From Candidatus Woesebacteria bacterium (lineage in GTDB: Bacteria; Patescibacteriota; Microgenomatia; UBA1400; MFAQ01), in NCBI GenBank assembly GCA_020052895.1, contig JAGVOE010000077.1:1-5427 (forward strand): a DNA stretch of 5,427 nt. The letters run 5' to 3'. Each line of letters starts with the position of its first letter. Positions within the stretch are counted from its first letter, which is position 1. Shown here in pieces: positions 1 to 4,844 of this stretch. The translations under genes and the position numbers were made by a program. The notes beneath the pieces are model-generated. The model did no database searches. It worked only from the letters and a program-made list of their open reading frames with translations, and was not told the DNA's origin.

Positions 1-625
1 GAAAGAGAATCACCCCTACCCAAGCGATCCCCACATCAGGCAACACTATAGCAATTGCCATAATCGTCATTGCTACAGCGACAACTCCATCCAGCCATTG
101 TTCGCGGTAGATGATGTCACCAATCAGTGACATCAATACTCCGAGCCCGATAACAAAGATCAAACTCTGTACTTTACCCAAAAATCCACGAGATTCGATA
201 CTACCCTTGAAATTAAGTGGATTCTCAGGCGGGGCTATCGGTGGTGCCTCAAGAGGCAACGATTGGAATTGTTCTAACGTCTGCGGGGTAAGGTCCAAGG
301 CTGGGTCGTAGGTCGGTGCCGAATCGACAAAGCTGGGTTGAGCCGTAAAATCGTACGGGGTCGCTCCTCCGTCACCCTTCCGTAGGGGCAGGCCCCCGTG
401 CCTGCCCAATAAATATAGTGCAAGCACGATCAAGACGATCGCCCCGCCACCAATCCAGTACCATTTCTTCTCAATCTTCTTGAGGAAATCAAACCTCTTA
501 GACTTGGAAGACACCGTAGCCCGCGCAGGCGCAAAAATCGGGGAAACCGGAATAGTTTGAGTAGGTCGATTCTGTGCCGCGGCGCGCATCTCAGCATGAC
601 GCTCATCTCTCATTTTTGTGTCCAT
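1..625 (-). CDS. Multi-pass membrane protein of unknown function, 3' end cut by window edge
   Basis: The frame is open from an ATG at 625-623 to the left edge (208 complete codons), so the C-terminus is outside the window. An AGGAGG at 636-631, five bases upstream, supports this start. The visible protein has a charged, Ala/Pro-rich N-terminus, a hydrophobic segment at about residues 56-73 preceded by a Lys-rich stretch, a Pro-rich linker (about 75-140), and two more hydrophobic segments at about 152-170 and 179-205. The Lys-rich stretch suggests a cytoplasmic N-terminus and a linker on the outside. Residues 74-82 are encoded by a copy of the dispersed CGTAGGGGC palindrome, read through in frame directly after the first membrane segment. 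I do not recognise the family. It faces away from the ribosomal protein operon and has its own promoter. That it is a real gene is well supported; its function is unknown. Confidence 0.8.
   Translation of the reverse strand, partial: MDTKMRDERHAEMRAAAQNRPTQTIPVSPIFAPARATVSSKSKRFDFLKKIEKKWYWIGGGAIVLIVLALYLLGRHGGLPLRKGDGGATPYDFTAQPSFVDSAPTYDPALDLTPQTLEQFQSLPLEAPPIAPPENPLNFKGSIESRGFLGKVQSLIFVIGLGVLMSLIGDIIYREQWLDGVVAVAMTIMAIAIVLPDVGIAWVGVILF
381..407 (+). repeat. Dispersed CGTAGGGGC palindrome, copy 1, inside the 1-625 gene
   Basis: CGTAGGGGC begins the element, and GGGCAGGC (386-393) pairs perfectly with GCCTGCCC (400-407) around a 6-base loop. At 27 bases it equals nine codons and is read through in frame on the minus strand as residues 74-82 of the membrane protein. 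Confidence 0.85.
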
Positions 626-671
626 TGTTACCTCCTTATCAATTTTTGAATGTCAACGTACAACCTCCCGA

Positions 672-680
672 ATTATATCA
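672..680 (-). promoter_or_regulatory. Extended -10 promoter for the 1-625 gene
   Basis: On the minus strand TGATATAAT gives a consensus TATAAT (677-672) preceded by TG one base upstream, the extended -10 pattern. No good -35 box is seen at 16-18 bases. Transcription would begin near 665, leaving a leader of about 40 bases with the AGGAGG site. Confidence 0.55.
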
Positions 681-711
681 CTTTCCCCATAATACACACA
701 TCTAGGGTATA

Positions 712-743
712 AAATGCCCCAACTCTCGTCGGGGCTATTTTTT
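712..743 (-). terminator. Hairpin terminator after the 743-991 gene
   Basis: GCCCC (716-720) pairs with GGGGC (731-735) around a 10-base loop. On the minus strand it follows the stop codon of the small gene directly and is followed by ATTTTATA. On the plus strand it is followed by a stronger run of seven T, so it may work in both directions. The stem is only 5 bp. Confidence 0.5.
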
Positions 744-991
744 TATATATTCGACCATATATTCGACCAAAAATCATTCCAGGCCATCGAATTCTTCAGT
801 CGGATCCCTTTGGTCGAAAGAATCACATAAATGGCCGGTGTCGGTTTTTTTGAAGGCTTGAACTCTATGAGACCCATATCAAACAAGGCTTTAACGTCAT
901 GGGCTTGCCAAGCTTCAAAATAGGGCATGTCCACGGGGCCAATCTGTAATTGTTTCCAAAGTGCCTGACTTACCTCAGGAATTTGTATCAT
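743..991 (-). CDS. Small winged-helix-like protein, 82 aa, function unknown
   Basis: The ATG at 991-989 is preceded by GGAGGA (1000-995) at close spacing, which supports both the gene and the start. The middle of the protein (about residues 32-65) reads as a helix ending in LFDMGLIE, then a basic loop, a strand (AIYVILS) and TKGIRL. This resembles the recognition helix and wing of small winged-helix DNA-binding proteins, but it is a pattern judgement only and no specific family is recognised. The C-terminus is odd: the last 12 residues are WNDF-WSNI-WSNI, and the final two tetrads come from a 12-base tandem duplication just before the TAA. It lies divergent from rplJ, so a role near that operon is possible but not shown. 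Confidence 0.65.
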   Translation of the reverse strand: MIQIPEVSQALWKQLQIGPVDMPYFEAWQAHDVKALFDMGLIEFKPSKKPTPAIYVILSTKGIRLKNSMAWNDFWSNIWSNI

Positions 992-1020
992 GTCTCCTCC
1001 AGATTAAGATTTTTAGGTAC

Positions 1021-1049
1021 TTTACAGCGACTATCTTACCATATATAAT
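1021..1049 (+). promoter_or_regulatory. Sigma70-type promoter of the rplJ-rplL operon
   Basis: TTTACA (1021-1026) and a perfect TATAAT (1044-1049) are separated by 17 bases, the ideal spacing. Transcription should start near A1056, giving a leader of about 128 bases before rplJ. The strength fits a ribosomal protein operon. Confidence 0.8.
1033..1038 (-). promoter_or_regulatory. Possible -10 box for the 743-991 gene
   Basis: TAAGAT on the minus strand lies about 42 bases upstream of the ATG at 991, inside the spacer of the rplJ promoter. If real, the two divergent promoters overlap. No convincing -35 box was found, so this is weak. Confidence 0.25.
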
Positions 1050-1055
1050 TCCCCT

Positions 1056-1135
1056 AGTTCCAAGACCTAAGGCATACCAATAAGCCCCTAGCAGAGCAGA
1101 AACTGTTTTGCACGTCTTGAGTACGTGCCTTTTTT
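1056..1135 (+). ncRNA. L10 (rplJ) leader-like autoregulatory RNA
   Basis: The leader begins with CCAAGACC, like the CC(G)AAGAC element of known L10 leaders, where the L10-L12 complex binds. CTA (1067-1069) plus GGC (1071-1073) can pair with GCC (1084-1086) plus TAG (1089-1091), with a small internal loop, and this stem is followed by GCAGAG. CAAGAC (1061-1066) is also fully complementary to GTCTTG (1114-1119), which overlaps the 5' arm of the downstream terminator-like hairpin, so the two pairings exclude each other. In Bacillus the rplJL operon is controlled by L10-L12 through transcription attenuation, and the arrangement here would suit the same logic. The match was judged by eye, not with a covariance model. 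Confidence 0.5.
1110..1135 (+). terminator. Attenuator-like intrinsic terminator in the rplJ leader
   Basis: GCACGT (1110-1115) pairs with ACGTGC (1123-1128) around a 7-base loop, followed by CC-less T-rich tail (T1130-T1135). It lies between the promoter and the rplJ start, so it can only act as an attenuator of the operon behind it. The stem is 6 bp, moderate strength. Confidence 0.6.
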
Positions 1136-1183
1136 ACGCCGCACGCAGAACTAACAACCAGTAACCAATAACTCTTAAAGTAC

Positions 1184-1711
1184 ATGCCCAGTCAAAAAAA
1201 CATTCATCAGCTAGCCGAGATTACCAAAAATCTTCAGGACTCCTCAGCCGTCATTCTCACCGAATACGCCGGCCTGACGGTATCTGAGCAAAATCAGCTT
1301 CGAGCCGAAACTAGCCAGGCTGGAGGCATTTTCCTGGTCACCAAGAATAATCTCGTCCGCCTCGCTCTCAACGATAAGTTTCCAGATGGTTTACCGCGTG
1401 ATATCGCAGACGTTTTACGTGGACCCACGGCCGTTCTTTTTAGTCCAGACGCCGTCTCGGCCGCCAAGATCGTCTCCAAGTTTGCTGAGGATCACGATAA
1501 GCTTAAGATCAAAACCGGTCTTATGGATGGCCAGGTCATTACCATCCTCGAGATCAAAGCTCTTTCCAAGCTCCCCAGTCGAGAACAGCTTCTTTCTTCT
1601 CTCCTGGCCCAGCTCCAAGCTCCGGCGCAAGCTCTTGTTCGCCAGCTTCAAGCTCCCATCCAAAACTTCGTCTACGGTCTCGAGGCTCTTAGAGCCAAGT
1701 TATCAGTATAA
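1184..1711 (+). CDS. rplJ: Large ribosomal subunit protein uL10
   Basis: The 175-residue protein has the usual length and layout of bacterial L10. The N-terminal rRNA-binding domain shows YAGLTV (28-33), VTKNNLVRLA (52-61) and RGPTAVLFS (79-87). LPSREQLLSSLL (130-141) leads into the C-terminal helix that carries the L7/L12 dimers. That helix has two LQAP motifs (144-147 and 155-158) 11 residues apart, close to the spacing expected for repeated L12 docking sites. L10 forms the base of the ribosomal stalk, binding 23S rRNA with L11. The ATG at 1184 is chosen because the protein aligns from there, but no Shine-Dalgarno is visible in the 20 bases before it. It is followed by rplL after 71 bases and is preceded by a leader that probably mediates autoregulation. 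Confidence 0.97.
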   Translation: MPSQKNIHQLAEITKNLQDSSAVILTEYAGLTVSEQNQLRAETSQAGGIFLVTKNNLVRLALNDKFPDGLPRDIADVLRGPTAVLFSPDAVSAAKIVSKFAEDHDKLKIKTGLMDGQVITILEIKALSKLPSREQLLSSLLAQLQAPAQALVRQLQAPIQNFVYGLEALRAKLSV

Positions 1712-1714
1712 ACA

Positions 1715-1740
1715 CGTAGGGGCTGGCCTTGCGCCTGCCC
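1715..1740 (+). repeat. Dispersed CGTAGGGGC palindrome, copy 2, between rplJ and rplL
   Basis: CGTAGGGGC starts three bases after the rplJ stop. GGGCTGGC (1720-1727) pairs with GCCTGCCC (1733-1740) with one mismatch around a 5-base loop. It would form a hairpin in the rplJL messenger. There is no T run, so it is not a terminator. Confidence 0.8.
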
Positions 1741-1782
1741 GCACATAACAAGTCTCGCAAATTATTAAATATCATAAAAAAC

Positions 1783-2157
1783 ATGTCCGAAAAAGTCACA
1801 AAACTGGTTGACCAAGTTAGCGAACTCTCCGTCCTTGAAGTCGCCGAACTCGTCAAAGCCTTAGAGGAAAAATTCGGTGTCTCTGCCGCTCCAGTCGCTT
1901 CCGCTGCTGTTGCCACCGTCGCCGCCGCTCCTGCTGAGGAAAAGACCGAGTTCGATGTTGTCGTCACCGATGCCGGTGCCAACAAAATCGCCGTTATCAA
2001 AGCCGTTCGTGAGCTAAAAACAGACCTCGGTCTGGTCGAAGCCAAGAACCTGGTGGAGAAAGCTCCAGCCACCATTCTTGAAGGTGCCAAGAAAGAAGAT
2101 GCCGAAGCCGCCAAGGTCAAACTTGAGGCCGCCGGTGCGAAGGTTGAGCTCAAGTAA
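1783..2157 (+). CDS. rplL: Large ribosomal subunit protein bL12 (L7/L12)
   Basis: The 124-residue protein is a typical L7/L12, present as several dimers on L10 and recruiting translation factors to the ribosome. Residues 1-32 (LVDQVSELSVLEVAELVKALEEKFG) form the dimerisation and L10-binding helices. Residues 33-52 are an Ala/Val/Pro-rich flexible hinge. Residues 54-124 are the globular domain, starting EKTEFDVVV and including NKIAVIKAVRE (67-77) and the GLVEAKNLVE helix (83-92), which contacts elongation factors. A TTG at 1729 would add 18 residues unlike the family and overlap the palindrome, so ATG 1783 is chosen. As with rplJ, no Shine-Dalgarno is visible upstream. No rpoB follows, so the operon appears to be just two genes. 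Confidence 0.97.
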   Translation: MSEKVTKLVDQVSELSVLEVAELVKALEEKFGVSAAPVASAAVATVAAAPAEEKTEFDVVVTDAGANKIAVIKAVRELKTDLGLVEAKNLVEKAPATILEGAKKEDAEAAKVKLEAAGAKVELK

Positions 2158-2204
2158 TCTTGACGAAATCCTGAGTACTCGAATGGATCGAATTGAAGTA
2201 ATCC

Positions 2205-2230
2205 CGTAGGGGCGGGCCTCGCGCCCGCCC
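2205..2230 (+). repeat. Dispersed CGTAGGGGC palindrome, copy 3, after rplL
   Basis: CGTAGGGGC begins the element, and GGGCGGGC (2210-2217) pairs perfectly with GCCCGCCC (2223-2230) around a 5-base loop. It lies between the rplL stop and the terminator, so it is transcribed with the operon. Its orientation matches copies 1 and 2. Confidence 0.85.
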
Positions 2231-2255
2231 GCCTCTTGAATTTTCATTCGCCAAG

Positions 2256-2283
2256 AAAAACCCGCTCTCCAGAGCGGGTTTTT
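2256..2283 (+). terminator. Bidirectional terminator of rplJ-rplL and the convergent 2292 gene
   Basis: CCCGCTCT (2261-2268) pairs perfectly with AGAGCGGG (2271-2278), followed by TTTTT and preceded by AAAAA. The symmetry lets it stop transcription from rplL on the plus strand and from the convergent gene ending at 2292 on the minus strand. Confidence 0.92.
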
Positions 2284-2291
2284 GTATTTGA

Positions 2292-2759
2292 TTAGTTCAC
2301 CACATAAATTATTTTCTTTCCATGAGCGCCTTTTTTGTTACCATCTGTTGTGTTAAAAATCACCTCCAGAGCGCACTGTTCTGAAATTTTTACAGTCAGG
2401 TTACCGTACTCATCTCGATCTCCCACTACGGGAGAATTCTTACCGGCCCATCTGACCATGGTTTTTCCATACTCTGAGATCGGTAGCGAAACCCACTCAT
2501 CCCGATCGGGATGAAGAATTTTCACTGGGATTTTGCTTGATCCTACAGCGACAGAAACAAAAGCTTCGATTACCAGCGAAGGATTGATTCTGGGCCTTCC
2601 GGCCGCAAACTCTCTTTCCCCCATCGTCGGCGTAACTCGAACAAACTTATATCTTCCGTCTGCGGTGAAATTGGTGTTCAAGACCAGCCTCCAAAATGAT
2701 TTAATGTTCCTGCGATGATGCTGGCGAAATTCTACCACACAAATTCCCCAAAAGCCCAT
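2292..2759 (-). CDS. Conserved-looking protein of unknown function
   Basis: This is an open frame of 155 codons ending nine bases from the shared terminator, convergent with rplL and divergent from the HTH gene. The composition is that of a soluble, beta-rich protein with alternating hydrophobic and charged residues (for example SLVIEAFVSVAVGSS, 61-75, and KKIIYVVN at the end). There is no membrane segment and no motif I recognise. The start is uncertain. The ATG at 2759 has no Shine-Dalgarno, whereas an in-frame TTG at 2681-2679 has GGAGG (2692-2688) six bases upstream and would give 129 residues starting at NTNFTADGRYKF; the 26 residues before it look less protein-like. An 18-bp perfect palindrome at 2497-2514 is read in frame as part of KILHPDRDEW. 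That the frame is coding is likely, mainly from the terminator position and composition. Confidence 0.6.
   Translation of the reverse strand: MGFWGICVVEFRQHHRRNIKSFWRLVLNTNFTADGRYKFVRVTPTMGEREFAAGRPRINPSLVIEAFVSVAVGSSKIPVKILHPDRDEWVSLPISEYGKTMVRWAGKNSPVVGDRDEYGNLTVKISEQCALEVIFNTTDGNKKGAHGKKIIYVVN
2497..2514. repeat. 18-bp perfect palindrome inside the 2292-2759 gene
   Basis: TCATCCCGATCGGGATGA is fully self-complementary with no loop. Inside a coding region this length of perfect symmetry is unlikely by chance and suggests either a protein-binding site or an embedded short repeat. No second copy is seen in this window. Confidence 0.75.
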
Positions 2760-2787
2760 TGACTAACCATATTCTTTCTGGTAATTT
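2759..2787 (+). promoter_or_regulatory. Possible promoter of the HTH gene, implying a leaderless messenger
   Basis: TTGACT (2759-2764) lies 17 bases from TAATTT (2782-2787). The -35 box is good but the -10 box is poor. Transcription would begin at about 2794-2796, right at the ATG, which has no Shine-Dalgarno. Confidence 0.35.
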
Positions 2788-2795
2788 GTATATCA

Positions 2796-3017
2796 ATGGA
2801 CAACAATAACAATAAAAAGAACTTAGACCTTAACAATCTACCCGACCTACTCACGGTTTCCGAGGTGGCTCAGCTCCTGCGCGTCTCTACTCTGACCATC
2901 AAACGCTGGGGCAAGCGAGGCAAGCTCCCCGCCATCCGCATCAACTCTCGTGGTGACCGCCGCTACAAGAAAGAGTCGGTCTTGTGGATGCTCGGCATCA
3001 ATCCTATAAGTAAGTAG
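2796..3017 (+). CDS. Small MerR/excisionase-type helix-turn-helix DNA-binding protein
   Basis: The 73-residue protein is an Asn-rich N-terminus (DNNNNKKNLDLNN) followed by one HTH domain of the excisionase / HTH_17 type at about residues 18-67. LLTVSEVAQLLRVS (18-31) holds the first two helices, TLTIKRWGKRGKLPAIRI (32-49) the recognition helix and turn, and RGDRRYKKESVLWML (52-66) the wing and last helix. Proteins of this kind bind DNA as excisionases, recombination factors or small regulators. No integrase or phage gene is visible nearby, so excision is not supported and a regulatory role is as likely. The start is the ATG at 2796 and no Shine-Dalgarno is seen. It is divergent from the 2292-2759 gene with 36 bases between the two possible ATG starts, and lies 86 bases upstream of the sortase gene on the same strand. 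Confidence 0.85.
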   Translation: MDNNNNKKNLDLNNLPDLLTVSEVAQLLRVSTLTIKRWGKRGKLPAIRINSRGDRRYKKESVLWMLGINPISK

Positions 3018-3034
3018 TTCTCCCTCCGCTGTGG

Positions 3035-3040
3035 TAAGAT
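3035..3040 (+). promoter_or_regulatory. Possible -10 box for the sortase cluster
   Basis: TAAGAT lies in the gap between the HTH gene and the sortase. No -35 box is convincing at 16-18 bases, and no terminator separates the two genes, so the sortase may instead be read from the HTH gene promoter. Confidence 0.2.
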
Positions 3041-3103
3041 ACTGGGAAAGCAAATACCTTGCTGTACCCTGAAAATTAAACCCATCCATGTCAAGGAGGT
3101 TGT

Positions 3104-3757
3104 ATGTCCTATCGCCGTATTCTGCTTCTTATTTTGCTGTGTCTTGCCACATATTTAAGTTTTGTCTATTTTGTCATTCCGGATCAAGTCCGACATGACA
3201 CAGCTACGTTAATCTCTACTCAACATATCCAAAACACACCTATTCCGGTCCCCACAAACACTCCCTCACACTCTCAAGTTTCGAGTTCAGATGTCGCCAA
3301 TGGGCTTGTTTGGCTAGAAATACCGGCTATCAACCTCAATTCAAGGCTGGATTTGGCCAGCGAAATTGATTCTGCCAATGGCCCGACTTTTACCGAGCCG
3401 GCCGAAAATCCTCTATTAATTCCCAACTGGAGCGCCGATATCGGACTTCCCGGAGTTAGTATCATTTATGGTCACCGGCAGTGGTGTTCAAGTCCCAAAG
3501 TCTTTACCGATCTCGATAATCTCATCGTCGGTGACCAGGCGAACATTATGAGCCCCGGTTATCGACTCACCTATAAAGTCATCGAAACACTAATCATCAA
3601 TCCGGCCGACTTGTGGACTGTGGCCGGCAATCATGATTTGGTGGCCAAGTCCAATAACCGGAACGATCTGATGTTGATTACCTGTACTCCTTGGGGCACC
3701 AATTTACAGCGCCTCATCATCTTCTTATCCTTGGAGGGCATCGATGTCATTCCCTAA
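3104..3757 (+). CDS. Membrane-anchored sortase (cysteine transpeptidase)
   Basis: The 217-residue protein has an N-terminal membrane anchor (about 5-25), a Thr/Ser/Pro-rich linker (about 33-62) and a sortase domain (about 66-217) facing outside. The catalytic residues are visible: His124 in IYGHRQW, Cys194 in LITCTPWG, and Arg203 in LQRLIIF. The domain starts with GLVWLEIPAINLNSRL, typical of the first strands of the fold. Sortases cut a sorting motif such as LPxTG between Thr and Gly and join the protein to a surface amine. The class cannot be fixed by eye. AAGGAGGT (3093-3100) three bases upstream sets the start. Residues 24-33 (VIPDQVRHDT) are encoded by a dispersed palindrome lying in frame just after the anchor. 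The end overlaps the next gene by 14 bases, suggesting translational coupling. A candidate substrate is encoded 1.1 kb downstream. Confidence 0.93.
   Translation: MSYRRILLLILLCLATYLSFVYFVIPDQVRHDTATLISTQHIQNTPIPVPTNTPSHSQVSSSDVANGLVWLEIPAINLNSRLDLASEIDSANGPTFTEPAENPLLIPNWSADIGLPGVSIIYGHRQWCSSPKVFTDLDNLIVGDQANIMSPGYRLTYKVIETLIINPADLWTVAGNHDLVAKSNNRNDLMLITCTPWGTNLQRLIIFLSLEGIDVIP
3172..3200 (+). repeat. Dispersed palindrome (VIPDQVRHD type) inside the sortase gene
   Basis: TGTCAT (3172-3177) pairs with ATGACA (3195-3200), and after a 2x2 mismatch CGGA (3180-3183) pairs with TCCG (3189-3192), around a short loop. The type (GTCATTCCGGA...) is a short palindrome I know from many bacterial genomes, both between and inside genes. 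Here it is read in frame. Confidence 0.75.
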
Positions 3758-4076
3758 AGTCACTATCCTTATTCCTGCCTGGAACGAGCAAAAAAACATT
3801 GTTAGAGCCATTCGCTCTGCCGATCAACAAACGTATCCGAACAAGAAAATCGTTGTTGCAGTGGATAACAATACCGACTACACTTATCAGATTGCGAAGA
3901 GCAGACAAGAGACGGTTCCCAATCTAAGTGTTTTTCGTACCCTTGTTAATGAAGCTCGAAAGGGCGGCGCACTCAATCAAGCCATCAAAGCTTTTTGTCA
4001 AGACGCCGAGTATGTCATGGTCATGGACGCCGACACCATCGCCGCTCCCAATGTTATCACCGAAGCTTTACGCACT

Positions 4077-4090
4077 TTCTGCCGATTCAA
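4077..4090 (+). other. Frameshift site in the glycosyltransferase gene
   Basis: Upstream, ALRTFC is in the frame of ATG 3744. Downstream, DSRLGAV is in the next frame. Dropping one C of the GCC at 4081-4083 would join them as RTFC-DSRLGAV; a loss of two bases is equally possible. The exact position is inferred. Confidence 0.75.
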
Positions 4091-4275
4091 GACTGGGAGC
4101 CGTCTGTGCTCTAACCCATCTTACCCCACTACCTAAAGACGCCACCTTCGAACAAAAGATTATCTGGCAGTTACAAAAACTGGAATACGCCTCGGCCGAT
4201 TCTAGGCGTGTCGAACACCCCGAAGATCTCCAAATATTGGCCGGCTCTTGTGTCGTTTATCGAAAAATTGCGCTC

Positions 4276-4278
4276 TAA
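4276..4278 (+). other. In-frame TAA in the glycosyltransferase gene
   Basis: CTC-TAA-AAA-GTC sits between two stretches of the same frame that both fit the GT2 family, so a single substitution (for example from GAA, CAA or AAA) is the simplest cause. No Shine-Dalgarno is seen before the next ATG at 4291. Confidence 0.8.
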
Positions 4279-4844
4279 AAAGTCGCCGATATGCGGAAAA
4301 ACAGACAGTTCTATGACCAAAGAAGTCTTATCGAAGATTACGAACTCACCCTCTCACTCAAAGAACTTGGCTGGAAGGTGACAGTCGGCACTAAGATGCA
4401 TTCCTGGACCGACGTACCTCTGTCATTTGCTGTGCACTGGCATCAACGGATTCGCTGGGCACGTTCCCACGTTGATACTTTGAGACAAAAAGGCTGGAAC
4501 CAAATTACTCGCCGCGATATCTTGGGTCATGCTTCTTTTTCCGTTCTTCTGACTCAACAGGTGACCTTTGCGGCCATCGCCACCTACCTAGTCATAGCCG
4601 GAACCACTTTTGTTTGGAACCCCCTACTCTGGATAATTGTGGTACTATTCTGGTCAGATAGGATGTACCGTCTCAAGTACGTTAATAATCTAACCCTGAC
4701 TGACGTCACTATCCGAGCCCTGTTTCTTCCGGAAGAATTCTATGGCCTTCTACACAGTGTTCAACGCATCTGGTCTTACTGGTTATCGTTTGCCGACGGA
4801 CCGGAAGAATGGCGAGAAACTTAAAAAAACAAAAGGAGAAAACT

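Larger units (their letters stand above)
3744..4824 (+). pseudogene. Processive-type family 2 glycosyltransferase, broken by a frameshift and a stop
   Basis: GGAGGG (3733-3738) precedes the ATG at 3744. The first frame runs to 4136 and carries the GT2 nucleotide-sugar half: VTILIPAWNE, Asp41 in VVAVDNNTD, KGGALNQA (73-80) and the DAD motif (95-97, 4026-4034). Homology then continues in the next frame from about 4083 (DSRLGAVCALTHL), meaning one extra base or two missing ones near 4077-4085. In that frame a TAA at 4276-4278 interrupts GSCVVYRKIAL, after which the same frame carries on with IEDYELTL (acid/base ED at 4333-4338), QRIRW (4444-4458, the QxxRW motif of processive enzymes) and two or more membrane helices to the stop at 4824. 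Rejoined it is about 360 residues, like PgaC/poly-GlcNAc-synthase-type enzymes that extend and export beta-linked glycans. Sugar and product cannot be told. Either the gene is dead or the sequence has errors. Confidence 0.85.

Noticed and set aside
111..311. Plus-strand frame of 66 codons
   Set aside because: Antisense to the membrane protein gene, which has SD, promoter and membrane segments.
1110..1135. End-of-transcript terminator for an upstream plus-strand gene
   Set aside because: No plus-strand gene lies upstream; a strong promoter at 1021-1049 feeds directly into it, so attenuation fits better.
1386..1748. Long plus-strand frame of 120 codons
   Set aside because: It lies in another frame over rplJ, is Ser/Pro/Leu-rich, and has no start signal: a shadow.
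1689..2153. Minus-strand frame of 154 codons over rplL
   Set aside because: Ser/Thr/Ala-rich antisense of an Ala-rich gene; a composition artefact.
381..2230. CRISPR array made of the three CGTAGGGGC repeats
   Set aside because: Spacing is irregular (about 1.3 and 0.5 kb) with genes between, and no cas gene is present.
2796..3017. Excisionase of a prophage or integrative element
   Set aside because: The domain fits, but no integrase, att-like direct repeats, tRNA or phage genes are seen nearby.
2847..3089. Minus-strand frame of 80 codons
   Set aside because: Antisense to the HTH gene, with no Shine-Dalgarno and no recognisable content.
4276..4278. Recoded stop codon explaining the glycosyltransferase break
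   Set aside because: Recoding in the Candidate Phyla Radiation concerns UGA read as glycine. This codon is TAA, and intact neighbours end in TAA, so recoding does not help.
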